From the NCBI RefSeq assembly GCF_000190735.1, contig NC_015177.1, forward strand, positions 4,402,001 through 4,466,000: a stretch of DNA of 64,000 nucleotides. The letters are read 5' to 3'. The stretch comes from Pseudopedobacter saltans DSM 12145 (GTDB lineage: Bacteria; Bacteroidota; Bacteroidia; Sphingobacteriales; Sphingobacteriaceae). The notes beneath the pieces were generated by a model that worked only from the letters and a program-made list of their open reading frames with translations, was not told the DNA's origin and did no database searches. Numbering within the stretch: position 1 is the first letter of the stretch; the number at the start of each line of letters is the position of its first letter. The position numbers and the translations under genes are program-made. This document shows, piece after piece, positions 17,975-27,982 of the stretch.

Positions 17975-19471
17975 ATGATTAAGACTTTCAAGTATTCATA
18001 TATACTATTTTGTAGCCTGGTATTGTTTATCAGCTCATGTACCAAGTGGGACGATCACAATGCGGCAATAGAAGCGTCACTCGATAAAAATTTGCTGGAT
18101 CAAATCAGGGATAATCCAGATTTAAGTAAATTTAATGAGTATTTATCCCAAACAGGATACGATGAGGTACTAGCTTCTTCGAAAACGCTTACTGTTTGGG
18201 CACCTGATAATGCAGCATTGGCTGCTTTGGATCCTGCTATTGTTAATAACAAAGAGCAACTGAAGTTACTCATTGGAAATCATATTTCTTTTCTATCTTA
18301 TTTTTCTACAGATCCTAACCCGCAATTACGGGTTAGGACTCTAAGTCAAAAAAATATTGTCTTTACATCATCCAAATATGAAGAAGCAAATGTAAAAAAA
18401 GCCAATTCCTACGGGAGCAATGGGGTTTTGCATGTGATAGATAAAGCGATTGTTCCTAAAATGAATATCTGGGAGTACTTGAATAGTTCTTCGGATGCCA
18501 CTTTGCAAAAGGCAGAGCTAAACTCACTTAACTATACAAAAAGAGATACCAGTAAGTCCGAAGTAATAGGCTATGACCAGGCTACCGGGAAACCAATTTT
18601 TAAAGAGGGAGTAGGTTTGATAAGTCGTAATCTATATTTAGAGAAAGATAATATCGCAAGTGAGGATTCGGTATATACCTATATTTTATTGACTGACAAT
18701 GCTTATACTACCGAAGTAAATAAATTAAAACCATATTTTAAGACAGCCGACGCACATTTAACGGATAGTGTTACTCATTATAATGTTATTAAAAGTTTAG
18801 CGATCAGTGGAAAATACCATCCTAATAATCTGCCTGTAAAGCTTTATTCTGCAAAAGACAGTGTAATTTATACTTTAGATAAGAGCGCCATTGTTAAAAC
18901 TTATGAGGCAAGTAATGGGATTGTTTATGTAATGAATAAGCTGGATTATGATATGGTAAGCAAATTAAGGCCTGTGAGAATTGAAGGCGAAGGGGCTTAT
19001 ACTTTACAATCATCTAAAACAGTCCAAATAAGAACACGTAGAAATTCCCTGGATATAAACGATCCACTTTACAGAAGCTTTTTTAAAGATTTGTTAATCG
19101 AAAATCATGGAGTATCAGGTTTTTGGGTCAAGTATCAATCGGTACTGAAATCAGTTAAATATAAAGTCTATGTCCGGGCCGTAAGGGATTTTAATCTCAT
19201 TCCTCCGGCTGGAAGTTCTGAGATAACACAGTTCCGGATGCGAATAGCGTTTGGTGCCAATACAGCAACTGATATTCCTTACTATGAAAATGTAGGAGTG
19301 ATTAAAAATGGTGACGGGACTTATTCACCTAATTACAACAAAGTTTACGTAGGAGAATATACTGTTGCAGAATATGGGAGAAAGGACATCTTTCTGGTTG
19401 CGAATAATGTTACAACCAATGGCTTAAATACGCTATTGCTTGATTATATAGAATTAGTACCCGTTCCTTAA
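17975..19471 (+). CDS. Fasciclin-domain lipoprotein with C-terminal beta-sandwich, 498 residues
   Basis: Lipoprotein signal with lipobox FISSC (Cys22). Two FAS1 segments: about 38-160 (LSKFNEYLSQTGYDEVL, LTVWAPDNAAL, NGVLHVIDKAIVP) and about 165-325 (VYTYILLTDNAY ... NGIVYVMNKLDYD). The C-terminal 170 residues start RIEGEGAYTL and end LDYIELVPVP, the style of CBM6/CBM35-like jelly rolls; the assignment is tentative. It has the same overall plan as the gene just upstream, but the two are clearly diverged, so they are not a recent duplication. It sits 21 bp before the second SusC gene. Confidence 0.82.
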   Translation: MIKTFKYSYILFCSLVLFISSCTKWDDHNAAIEASLDKNLLDQIRDNPDLSKFNEYLSQTGYDEVLASSKTLTVWAPDNAALAALDPAIVNNKEQLKLLIGNHISFLSYFSTDPNPQLRVRTLSQKNIVFTSSKYEEANVKKANSYGSNGVLHVIDKAIVPKMNIWEYLNSSSDATLQKAELNSLNYTKRDTSKSEVIGYDQATGKPIFKEGVGLISRNLYLEKDNIASEDSVYTYILLTDNAYTTEVNKLKPYFKTADAHLTDSVTHYNVIKSLAISGKYHPNNLPVKLYSAKDSVIYTLDKSAIVKTYEASNGIVYVMNKLDYDMVSKLRPVRIEGEGAYTLQSSKTVQIRTRRNSLDINDPLYRSFFKDLLIENHGVSGFWVKYQSVLKSVKYKVYVRAVRDFNLIPPAGSSEITQFRMRIAFGANTATDIPYYENVGVIKNGDGTYSPNYNKVYVGEYTVAEYGRKDIFLVANNVTTNGLNTLLLDYIELVPVP

Positions 19472-19492
19472 CAGATAATAAAATATTAATTT

Positions 19493-22400
19493 ATGCAAAT
19501 ATTTACGAAAGCGTTCAGGTACGTTTTACCTGGTATATTTTTAACCTGGGCTTCGCAGCAATTAAGTGCACAGGTGGTAGATACCGCTAATGTTTCTATT
19601 TCAAGTGCTGATTCAGTTGCATTATTTAATAAAAAGGTAAGTAATCTGAGTAAATTCAACGTTAAGGGGCATATAAAAGATGCTGCTACCGGTAAGGCAC
19701 TTGAAGGGATAAGTGTTAGTTTGCCAGGTTTTTCTGCCACTATAACTAATGATAAAGGATATTTTTTCCTGCCGGTTAGCGGCTATGATGCCACTATCAT
19801 TATACAGAATATTGGATTCTCACCAAAGGAAATAGCGTTGAAAGGACGAAAAGAAATTGAGATATCGTTGTTAGATGAAGAATTTAACTCAGTTTTCGAT
19901 TTAGTTACAATGCCCATGAAAAAGGTGACAAAGAGCAACGTCCCGTATGCAATAGGTTCGATTAATGCCAATGATGTATGGCAAAGGGGAATGGCTTCTC
20001 CGGATAGCTATCTGCAAGGGAAAATATCCGGGGTGAATGCCATACGCAGATCGGGAACTCCGGGAATGGGAGCAAATGTGCTTATTCGTGGATTTAACTC
20101 TATGAATGCCAGTAATCAGCCACTTTATATTGTGGACGGTGTGATTTATGACAATTCAGAATTTGGAATATCTTTAACCAGTGGACATAGTTATAATCCA
20201 TTACAGGATATCGATATTAAGGATATTGATAACATTACTGTGTTAAAAGATGCTTCTGCTGCCATTTATGGTACAAGAGGAGCGAATGGGGTTATTCTTA
20301 TCAACACACTTAGGGCTAAAGAACAAGCCACAAAAATTGATTTTGCTGCTTATGGAGGATTTAACCAGCAGCCTAAAAACACTCCTGTGATGGACGCTGG
20401 AAAATATAAAATATATCTGGCGGATGTTTTAAAGACAACGCGTTTGACGCAAAGTCAAATTGAATCTCTCCCTTTCTTTAATGATAGTAAAGAAAATAAC
20501 CCCGATTATTATAGATATCATTATGATACAAATTGGCAGGATCAGGTCATGCGGAATAGTTACAATCAAAATTACTATTTGAAAGTAACCGGAGGGGACA
20601 ACATCGCCACTTATGGACTGTCATTGGGATATTTGAAAAACGAAGGGGTAATAAGAGGAACTGATTTAACACGTTATCAGACAAGATTTAATGCTGACCT
20701 AAATCTTTCTCAAAGAGTAAAAGCGTTTGCTAATTTATCTTTTACTTCAAACAATCAAAATCTGAAAGATGTTGGAATTTCAAGAAATACAAACCCTCTT
20801 TATCTGGCGCAAATTAAAGCACCATTCCTGTCCACACAGGTAGTTGATAATAATGGTGAAGTTTCTCCAAACTTGGCAGAAGTAGATATATTTAACAGAA
20901 GTAATCCTGTTTCTTTAATAAACAACGCTCAAAATATAGATAATAATTATAGATTTCTGGGTTCTTTTGGCCTTAATTATATGGTTAGGAAAAATCTGAA
21001 TCTACAATCTATTGTTGGTGTTACTTTCGATAAAGTAAGAGAAAAGATTTTTATTCCGAGCAAGGGCGTGGTGAGTGACACATTAAGTAAAGCAGTAGCA
21101 TATAATCGATCAGGCAGTTATGTTTCCAGACTTTATTCACTATATAACGATACCAGATTAAACTACTCGAAGTCATTTGATCAGAGAAATGAGCTTAGCG
21201 CCAATATTGGTTTCAGATATAATATCAATAAAAGCGAAACAGACTATGGGTTGGGATATAATTCTGCAACTGATGAATTTGTAAGTATAACCAGTGGTCA
21301 GGCAGCGTTAAGAAAAGTCGGAGGTATGAATGGAGACTGGAATTGGTTAAATGTTTATGGTAATGTAGATTATAGTTATGCGAAAAAATATATAGCTTCT
21401 TTGAATGTCGCAATGGACGGCTCATCCCGTTTTGGAAAACAAGCAGACGGATTTAAACTTAATGGTAATCAATATGCTGTTTTACCGTCAATAGGCTTGG
21501 CGTGGCTAATATCTTCTGAGGATTTTATGGCTAATTTGACGGCGATAGATATTCTTAAGTTGAGGGGGAGTTATGGATTAACCGGGAATTATGATATAGG
21601 TAATTACAGTGCCCAAAAGGTTTATATATCTCAGAGTTTCCTTGGGGTGCAGGGATTAGTTAGTGGAAATATAGGGAATCCCTATTTAAAATGGGAAACG
21701 GTTACCAAATCAGATTTAGGGCTGGAAGCATCATTAATTAATGAGCGATTAGGTTTTTCGATAGACATTTTTAAGAATAAAGCAGATAATCTGATTGTTT
21801 ATGAGCCGGTAGAATCTTCAACAGGTTTTAAATATGCTGTTACTAACAATGGAGCAATGGAAAATACCGGATTTGATTTCACAGTTAACAGTAGAATAGT
21901 TAATAAGGATATAAAGTGGGATCTGTCTGTCAATATATCAAAGTATAAAAATAAAGTAACAAAAATACCTAATGGATCTATGACTCATGAGTTTGCTGGT
22001 GCGACTTACTTAACAAAGGTAGGCGAAGCGGCAAATTTATTTTATGGATATAGAACAAACGGAGTATATGCTACTTCCAACGACGCTACATCGGCTGGTC
22101 TATCTTATAGAAATTCGTTCGGTGATTTAATCGCTTTTGGAGCTGGGGATGTGAAGTTTATAGATAAAAACAAAGACGGAGTTATTGACGATGCTGATAG
22201 AGAAGTTATAGGGAATCCAAATCCTGACTTTGTTGGCGGAATAGGAAGTATCTTAACTTATAAAAACTGGTCGGTAGATGCGCTCTTTACATTCAGTAAA
22301 GGCAATGATATTTACAATTTTGCCCGCCGGGAGTTAGAGTCTATGAATAATTATAACAATCAAACTCTTGCAGTAATAAACCGTTGGAGAACAGAGGGGC

Positions 22401-22711
22401 AACAAACGGATATGCCAAAAGCTAGTTATGGAGACCCAGCTGGAAATGCCAGATTTTCTGACAGATGGATAGAGGATGGGTCTTATTTCAGATTGAAAAC
22501 AGCTTCTATCAGTTATAATTTGACATTTAAAAATAGCGCTATAAAATATACAAGAGTTTATCTGACGGGAAATAACATATTTACTCTTAGCAGGTATTTG
22601 GGTGCTGATCCCGAATTTAGTGCAGGTAATGGATTATTTAATCAAGGTGTGGACATAAATATGGAACCGCAGTTTCGTTCTGTTCAATTAGGAATAAGAG
22701 TGGGATTATAG
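19493..22711 (+). CDS. SusC-like TonB-dependent transporter (second pair), TonB box not recognisable
   Basis: 1072 residues: signal peptide to about 26 (LSAQ), an extra 30-residue Ser/Asp-rich linker, carboxypeptidase-regulatory-like domain (about 56-128), plug with LYIVDGVIYD and ITVLKDASAAIYGTRGANGVILINT, then the barrel. Between the regulatory domain and the plug, where the other three SusC proteins here have EVVV(T/I)-type TonB boxes, this one reads VFDLVTMPMKKVTKS (about 134-148) and lacks the motif. Transport with the SusD protein 24 bp downstream is expected; whether it couples normally to TonB is an open question. Confidence 0.93.
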   Translation: MQIFTKAFRYVLPGIFLTWASQQLSAQVVDTANVSISSADSVALFNKKVSNLSKFNVKGHIKDAATGKALEGISVSLPGFSATITNDKGYFFLPVSGYDATIIIQNIGFSPKEIALKGRKEIEISLLDEEFNSVFDLVTMPMKKVTKSNVPYAIGSINANDVWQRGMASPDSYLQGKISGVNAIRRSGTPGMGANVLIRGFNSMNASNQPLYIVDGVIYDNSEFGISLTSGHSYNPLQDIDIKDIDNITVLKDASAAIYGTRGANGVILINTLRAKEQATKIDFAAYGGFNQQPKNTPVMDAGKYKIYLADVLKTTRLTQSQIESLPFFNDSKENNPDYYRYHYDTNWQDQVMRNSYNQNYYLKVTGGDNIATYGLSLGYLKNEGVIRGTDLTRYQTRFNADLNLSQRVKAFANLSFTSNNQNLKDVGISRNTNPLYLAQIKAPFLSTQVVDNNGEVSPNLAEVDIFNRSNPVSLINNAQNIDNNYRFLGSFGLNYMVRKNLNLQSIVGVTFDKVREKIFIPSKGVVSDTLSKAVAYNRSGSYVSRLYSLYNDTRLNYSKSFDQRNELSANIGFRYNINKSETDYGLGYNSATDEFVSITSGQAALRKVGGMNGDWNWLNVYGNVDYSYAKKYIASLNVAMDGSSRFGKQADGFKLNGNQYAVLPSIGLAWLISSEDFMANLTAIDILKLRGSYGLTGNYDIGNYSAQKVYISQSFLGVQGLVSGNIGNPYLKWETVTKSDLGLEASLINERLGFSIDIFKNKADNLIVYEPVESSTGFKYAVTNNGAMENTGFDFTVNSRIVNKDIKWDLSVNISKYKNKVTKIPNGSMTHEFAGATYLTKVGEAANLFYGYRTNGVYATSNDATSAGLSYRNSFGDLIAFGAGDVKFIDKNKDGVIDDADREVIGNPNPDFVGGIGSILTYKNWSVDALFTFSKGNDIYNFARRELESMNNYNNQTLAVINRWRTEGQQTDMPKASYGDPAGNARFSDRWIEDGSYFRLKTASISYNLTFKNSAIKYTRVYLTGNNIFTLSRYLGADPEFSAGNGLFNQGVDINMEPQFRSVQLGIRVGL

Positions 22712-22735
22712 TTCATTTTAGCTTAAAATAACGAT

Positions 22736-24526
22736 ATGAAAATTAAAGTAATAACTGGTTTAAAATATATTGTGTTGACGGTGCTTTGTATGTCTGTGCT
22801 GTCTTGCAAAAGAATTTTTGATTTTGAGCCTCAGAACGCTTTATCTGCCGGACAGGCATACAGAAATGTTTATGACGCTGATGCCGCAGTATTAGGGATC
22901 TATGGTAAATTTTTGAGTTTAGCAGAGCGATACGTTGTATTGAATGAATTGCGTGGAGATCTGATGGATGTTACTACAAATGCCAATATGTATTTGCGTC
23001 AGATTAACACACATACGGAAACACCGGATAATCCTTATGTGAATCCTCTTCCTTTTTATGAGGTTATCATGAACTGTAATAATGTATTGCATAACCTTCA
23101 AATAATGCGTCAGGAAAATAGGCTTACTGTGGACGAGTATCAACAGCGTTATTCGGACATAGGAGCGATTCGTTGTTGGTTGTATTTGCAGTTGGGGATT
23201 CATTGGGGAGAAGTTCCATATGTTACTGAACCTATAGAAAATGTTGATGATCTTAAAGATCAGTCTAAGTTTGCGCGTATTCCTTTTGATCAGCTATTGG
23301 ATAAGTTAGTCGCTTTTGGTGAAAGTCTACCATATAAAGATCAATACCCGGCTGGATCGTCCCTTCAGACAACCTATGATAGTTACAATATGAATAAGAT
23401 CTATATCTTTAAGAAAACTATCCTTGGGGATATTAATCTTTGGAAAGGGAATTGGGCTAAAGCTGCGGGATACTATAATAATGTAATGAATGCGGCAGAT
23501 GTATTGTTTCCGTCCAGAGACAACGATCAATTTTTTGAAACATATAGAATAGGGTATTCAACATCTATTAATGGATCGAAATGGTCAACAATATTTCAAG
23601 AGCCATTTAATGAACGTTATTCGAATTACGAAAATATTTGGGTAATGCCTTTCGATAAGAATTTTGCCCCAAAAAATCCTTTTATCGATATGTTTTCAGT
23701 TAGTGGTAGTTACTTGTTTAAGCCATCTTTTAAAGCCATACAAAATTGGGAAAATGAAGAAAGTAATACCAATACGAGGGTAGGTGATACGTTTCGAAAG
23801 GATGGTTCATATAGAGAAACAATTGGAGGTAAAAATGAAATTGTAAAATATTTAGGTAAATATTCAAGTGGCTCGCCTTTTGAAACTACAGGTAAATGGA
23901 TCCTTTATAGAGCCGGAATTTTGCATTTAAGAATGGCTGAAGCAGCAAACAGAGATAATAGAAGCAGTTTAGCTTACGGACTGGTTAACAATGGTATTCG
24001 ACCGGCTTTTGATGACCCAACAGATTTAAGAGCGGCAAGTAGTAAAAGATCAAGAAACGTAACTTATATTCAACAGTCTGCTGAAGTAGGGTCTCCTTAT
24101 TATCTTGATGCAAGAGAAGGTGATAATCCTGTTTGGAGAGGTCCTCTTACAAGAAATGTTGGTATTCGGGCTCGTGTAAGTTTAAACAATATTGTTATAG
24201 ATTCTGCCAAATATTTTGACTTGAATACTCCGGTTGTTATTACAAAGACAAATGATGTAATTACTAATATCAAGTATAAACCTATTACTAACCAGGCAGG
24301 ATTAACATTATTTACAGAAAATATGATTATTAAAGAAGCAGGAGAAGAGTGTGCTTTTGAAGGTTATCGTTGGGGAGATCTGTTACGTATAGCATTAAGA
24401 AGAAATGATACTAATTATTTAGCATCCCGAGTTGCTGCCAAATTTCCAGTGGGTAGTGCTGAGTATAATCAGGTGATGAGTCGGTTGTCCGACAGAGCTA
24501 ATTGGTACTTGCCATTTAAATGGTAA
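22736..24526 (+). CDS. SusD/RagB-like surface lipoprotein (second pair), 596 residues
   Basis: Lipoprotein signal with lipobox VLSC (Cys24), then KRIFDFEPQNALSAGQAYRN. N-terminal helices (IGAIRCWLYLQLGIHWGEVPY near 140-160) and the C-terminal EECAFEGYRWGDLLRIALR motif mark it as SusD-like. It is about 100 residues longer than the first SusD, with additional sequence in the middle. It is the last gene of the operon that starts at 9225; a 13-bp-stem terminator follows 25 bp after the stop codon. Confidence 0.93.
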   Translation: MKIKVITGLKYIVLTVLCMSVLSCKRIFDFEPQNALSAGQAYRNVYDADAAVLGIYGKFLSLAERYVVLNELRGDLMDVTTNANMYLRQINTHTETPDNPYVNPLPFYEVIMNCNNVLHNLQIMRQENRLTVDEYQQRYSDIGAIRCWLYLQLGIHWGEVPYVTEPIENVDDLKDQSKFARIPFDQLLDKLVAFGESLPYKDQYPAGSSLQTTYDSYNMNKIYIFKKTILGDINLWKGNWAKAAGYYNNVMNAADVLFPSRDNDQFFETYRIGYSTSINGSKWSTIFQEPFNERYSNYENIWVMPFDKNFAPKNPFIDMFSVSGSYLFKPSFKAIQNWENEESNTNTRVGDTFRKDGSYRETIGGKNEIVKYLGKYSSGSPFETTGKWILYRAGILHLRMAEAANRDNRSSLAYGLVNNGIRPAFDDPTDLRAASSKRSRNVTYIQQSAEVGSPYYLDAREGDNPVWRGPLTRNVGIRARVSLNNIVIDSAKYFDLNTPVVITKTNDVITNIKYKPITNQAGLTLFTENMIIKEAGEECAFEGYRWGDLLRIALRRNDTNYLASRVAAKFPVGSAEYNQVMSRLSDRANWYLPFKW

Positions 24527-24550
24527 ATAACTAATAATAAAAATATATAA

Positions 24551-24591
24551 ACAACAGCCTTCCCGAGCTCTCTGGAAGGCTGTTGTATTTT
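24551..24591 (+). terminator. Rho-independent terminator ending the fasciclin/SusCD operon
   Basis: A perfect 13-bp stem (24551-24563 ACAACAGCCTTCC paired with 24574-24586), a 10-nt loop, and a short T-rich tail (ATTTT). It separates the 15-kb operon from the next SusCD unit. Confidence 0.85.
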
Positions 24592-24594
24592 AGA

Positions 24595-24640
24595 CCAGTA
24601 CACCACAGGTTGCCGTTGCAATTTCCGAATAGTAAGTTAG
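24595..24640 (+). promoter_or_regulatory. Promoter with CAGG-type repeat (shared class, copy 3)
   Basis: ACAGGTTGC ends in AGGTTGCCG (24607-24615), 26 bp before the -7-like box TAAGTTAG (24633-24640), then TATAAACCTA at 24644. Element order and spacing equal those at 8999-9057. The upstream half repeat (CCAGTACAC) is degenerate. It precedes the SusC gene at 24769. Confidence 0.55.
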
Positions 24641-24768
24641 ACTTATAAACCTAAAGCAGTAAATACCTATTTAAACATAATTGATTTTGATATGGAAAGA
24701 AAACCTTCTTGATTTAGATTTATCTATAGCGGCTTAGTAAATGGTGTCAATTAATTAAACCAAATCTT

Positions 24769-27700
24769 ATGAAAAACAAACAGAAACGAAGCAAAATTAA
24801 AATTGGTTATAATCTAATTTTGGCTCTGGGTATTGTTTTAATGCTATGTAAAAGCTTAAGCGCCCAGCAATCAATAAGTGGACAAGTTATCGATAAATCA
24901 AATATCAGTATCCCGGGCGTTTCAGTAGCTGTGAAAGGAACTACCAAGGGAGTGATGACAAACGCCGATGGAAGATTTTCCATTGCAGCTAAAATAGGGG
25001 AAATATTGGTGTTCAGTTCAATAGGGTTTGAAACCCAGGAGATTCCGATAAAAAGTCTGAATTCTTTAACTGTTACTTTAGAAACTAAAAGTCAGGATTT
25101 AGAACAGGTAGTTGTTATTGGTTATGGAACACAGAAGAAAGCGAACGTAACTTCCGCTATGACCACGTTTAATGCAGAGGGCGTTGATGAAAGACCGGTT
25201 GCGAGAGTTGATCAGGCTTTGGTTGGGCAGATGGCTGGGGTAACAATTAAACAGACAACAGGAGTCCCAGGGAAAGCATTTAGTGTTCAAATTCGGGGCG
25301 TTGGCTCAATAACAGCGGGAAGTGAACCCTTGTATGTCATAGATGGTTTCCCATTAACGCCTACTAAACCAAATGAATCTGGGAATTATGCTGGAGGGAA
25401 TCCCTTGGATAATATAAATCCCAATGATATTGAATCAATTCAAGTATTAAAAGATGCAGCATCTGCGGCAATTTATGGGTCCAGAGCTGCGAATGGAGTT
25501 GTGTTGATTACGACTAAAAGAGGGCAAGCGGGAAAACCGAAAATAACTTTTAATACTTATGCAGGAATGAGTCAGGCTAACCGAAAGTTAGATATGTTGA
25601 ATGCAGAAGAATGGATTGACAGAGCAACTGAAATGATTAATGCACAATGGGTAGCTTCTGCACCTGGTAGGAATGCAAATCAGACCAATGTGGAAAGAAG
25701 AACTATTTTGGGGTTGGCACAAGGAACTTATAATACATCCTATATGTATGATGATCGTTGGTTTCAGGAAGGTCACCCAGGATTGTATTTTATAGATTGG
25801 CAAGATGAGGCCTTTAGAAAAGGTTTAGTGCAAAATTATCAGGTAACATCTAGTGGGGCTACCGATTTTGTGAATTATTATGTGTCAGGTAATTATTCCA
25901 ATCAAGAAGGTATGATCATTGGAATGGATTATAAGGCTTATTCTGCAAGAGCAAATGTAGAAGTATCACCAAATAAGAAACTAAAATTTGGACTCAATCT
26001 GGCACCAACTTACTCCATTGGAAATGATCCTGGAATCGAAGGGAAAGACAATATCATTCATCAGATAGCATCCATGAGCCCAGTTCAACAAGATGAAGCT
26101 GTGAATGTAAATACTTTTGGTTTTATCCAATATCCCTGGAGCACATCAACAAATAGCCCATTAGCCAAACTTAAATATCAAATTGGGCAAACCAAGAAAT
26201 TCAGGACATTAGGTACCTTGTTTGGTCAGTATAAAATTTTAGACAACTTAACTTTACGAAGCACACTAAACCTGGATAATACAGATAATAGAGACAAGCG
26301 TTTTGTACCTTACACTATAACTGGAACTTTGGCAAATAGAACTGCAAGTCCAAATCAGGGGACTTCGGGAGCCAATAATAGTTACAGAAGGCAAACATTT
26401 GTTAATGAGAATACTTTAACTTATAGTAAGGTATTTAGTAATGTGCATGACCTTTCAATATTGTTGGGGCAGGCGTATAATACAGATAAGCTGGAAACAA
26501 CATCATTATCTTCAACAGGAGGTTTTACCAATAGCTCGATAACAACTTTAAATGCTGCCGTAGCAACCGTTGGTAGTTCTACAGAAACTAAGAACGTAAT
26601 GCTTTCCTATTTCTCAAGGGTACAATATGGCTATAAGAATAAATATCTTTTGTCTGCAAGTATCAGAAGAGACGGCTCTTCTCGATTTGGAGCTAATACA
26701 AAATGGGGGTGGTTTCCTTCACTTTCTGCAGGGTGGAGAGTAGTAGAAGAGAACTTTATGAAAAGTTCCAATACAATTAGTGATTTAAAATTAAGAGCTA
26801 GTTATGGAGAATCAGGGAACTATAATATAGGAGATTATAGTAGTATAGCTTTATTAGGAGGTTATAATTACACTTTCAATAATGCACTGGCAACAGGACA
26901 GGCTCCTGGTAATATAGTTAATCCGGATCTGACTTGGGAGAAATCTAAGACTTATGATTTTGGCCTCGATTTTGGAATCCTGAATAACCGATTGACAGGT
27001 TCCTTTGATATATATAAAAGAGTAAGTAGCGATTTACTTTTAAACGTTCCCTCTTTGCAGATTACTGGATTTTCAAGCTATCTTGACAATGCAGGAGAGG
27101 TAGTGAGTAAAGGTTGGGAATTGGAATTAACTTCCAGAAATATTGTCAGGAAAGATTTTCAATGGAATACATCATTCAATTTAGCTCACAATACAAATAA
27201 AGTAACAGCACTTTCAGGTGGGCAAACGCAGATTTTTATACCGTCTTCATTTGATATTTCACATAGTGTCTTACGAATTGGAGAACCATTGTATAGTATC
27301 TTCGTCGTAAGACAGGACGGGATCTTAACTCAACAAGATATTGATAAAGGAGCAGCTTTGTACGGAAGTCAGAAAGTAGGAGACCCTAAATATGTAGACG
27401 CATATCCCGATGGGGTAATTGACGAAAAAGACAGAGTAATCGTAGGGCATCCAAATCCAGATTATACCTGGGGAATAACCAATACATTTAAGTATAAAGG
27501 TTTTGATTTAAGTATACTTATCCAGGGACAAAATGGAGGCTCGATTTATTCCTTATTGGGAAGGGCTTTAGGGAGAACCGGACAGGGAGCATCTGATAAT
27601 GCGCTAGGATTCTATAGAGACCGCTGGCGTTCTGAGTCAAATCCGGGAGCTGGTATCGTCGGTAAAGCCTACAGCACTTTTGGACGTATTAAAAATACAG

Positions 27701-27972
27701 ACTGGTTATACTCATCTGATTATTGGCGAGTTAGAAATATTACTTTGGGATATAATTTCGATAAGTTTTTAAAAAATCAAAAGATTATACAGGGAGCCAG
27801 AATCTACGTGACAGCCGAAAATTATTTTGGACATGATAAGTATAAGGGAGGGTTTAACCCCGAGGCGACGAACACAAATCTCAGCGGAAGTACTGTATTC
27901 CCCGAAGCTGGTGATTATGGAGGATTACCTCTTGCTAAGTCGTTAATATTTGGTCTAAACTTCACATTTTAA
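24769..27972 (+). CDS. SusC-like TonB-dependent transporter (third pair)
   Basis: 1067 residues with a rather long signal region (first Lys-rich 15 residues, hydrophobic core 15-30, cleavage after LSAQ about 33), a carboxypeptidase-regulatory-like domain (about 35-105), a clear TonB box LEQVVVIGYGTQKK (111-124), plug with PLYVIDGFPL and IQVLKDAASAAIYGSRAANGVVLITTKRG, and the barrel ending GLNFTF. It imports oligomers with the SusD encoded 10 bp downstream. Downstream genes in the same run are a beta-propeller hydrolase and an oligogalacturonate lyase, which suggests its cargo is an unsaturated or substituted galacturonide. Confidence 0.95.
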   Translation: MKNKQKRSKIKIGYNLILALGIVLMLCKSLSAQQSISGQVIDKSNISIPGVSVAVKGTTKGVMTNADGRFSIAAKIGEILVFSSIGFETQEIPIKSLNSLTVTLETKSQDLEQVVVIGYGTQKKANVTSAMTTFNAEGVDERPVARVDQALVGQMAGVTIKQTTGVPGKAFSVQIRGVGSITAGSEPLYVIDGFPLTPTKPNESGNYAGGNPLDNINPNDIESIQVLKDAASAAIYGSRAANGVVLITTKRGQAGKPKITFNTYAGMSQANRKLDMLNAEEWIDRATEMINAQWVASAPGRNANQTNVERRTILGLAQGTYNTSYMYDDRWFQEGHPGLYFIDWQDEAFRKGLVQNYQVTSSGATDFVNYYVSGNYSNQEGMIIGMDYKAYSARANVEVSPNKKLKFGLNLAPTYSIGNDPGIEGKDNIIHQIASMSPVQQDEAVNVNTFGFIQYPWSTSTNSPLAKLKYQIGQTKKFRTLGTLFGQYKILDNLTLRSTLNLDNTDNRDKRFVPYTITGTLANRTASPNQGTSGANNSYRRQTFVNENTLTYSKVFSNVHDLSILLGQAYNTDKLETTSLSSTGGFTNSSITTLNAAVATVGSSTETKNVMLSYFSRVQYGYKNKYLLSASIRRDGSSRFGANTKWGWFPSLSAGWRVVEENFMKSSNTISDLKLRASYGESGNYNIGDYSSIALLGGYNYTFNNALATGQAPGNIVNPDLTWEKSKTYDFGLDFGILNNRLTGSFDIYKRVSSDLLLNVPSLQITGFSSYLDNAGEVVSKGWELELTSRNIVRKDFQWNTSFNLAHNTNKVTALSGGQTQIFIPSSFDISHSVLRIGEPLYSIFVVRQDGILTQQDIDKGAALYGSQKVGDPKYVDAYPDGVIDEKDRVIVGHPNPDYTWGITNTFKYKGFDLSILIQGQNGGSIYSLLGRALGRTGQGASDNALGFYRDRWRSESNPGAGIVGKAYSTFGRIKNTDWLYSSDYWRVRNITLGYNFDKFLKNQKIIQGARIYVTAENYFGHDKYKGGFNPEATNTNLSGSTVFPEAGDYGGLPLAKSLIFGLNFTF

Positions 27973-27982
27973 CTCGCGGAAC

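Noticed and set aside
24715-24722. TAGATTTA as the main -7 box for the SusC gene at 24769
   Set aside because: It lacks both repeat types at the fixed distances; the box at 24633 matches the shared 26-bp spacing better, though a second start here is not excluded.
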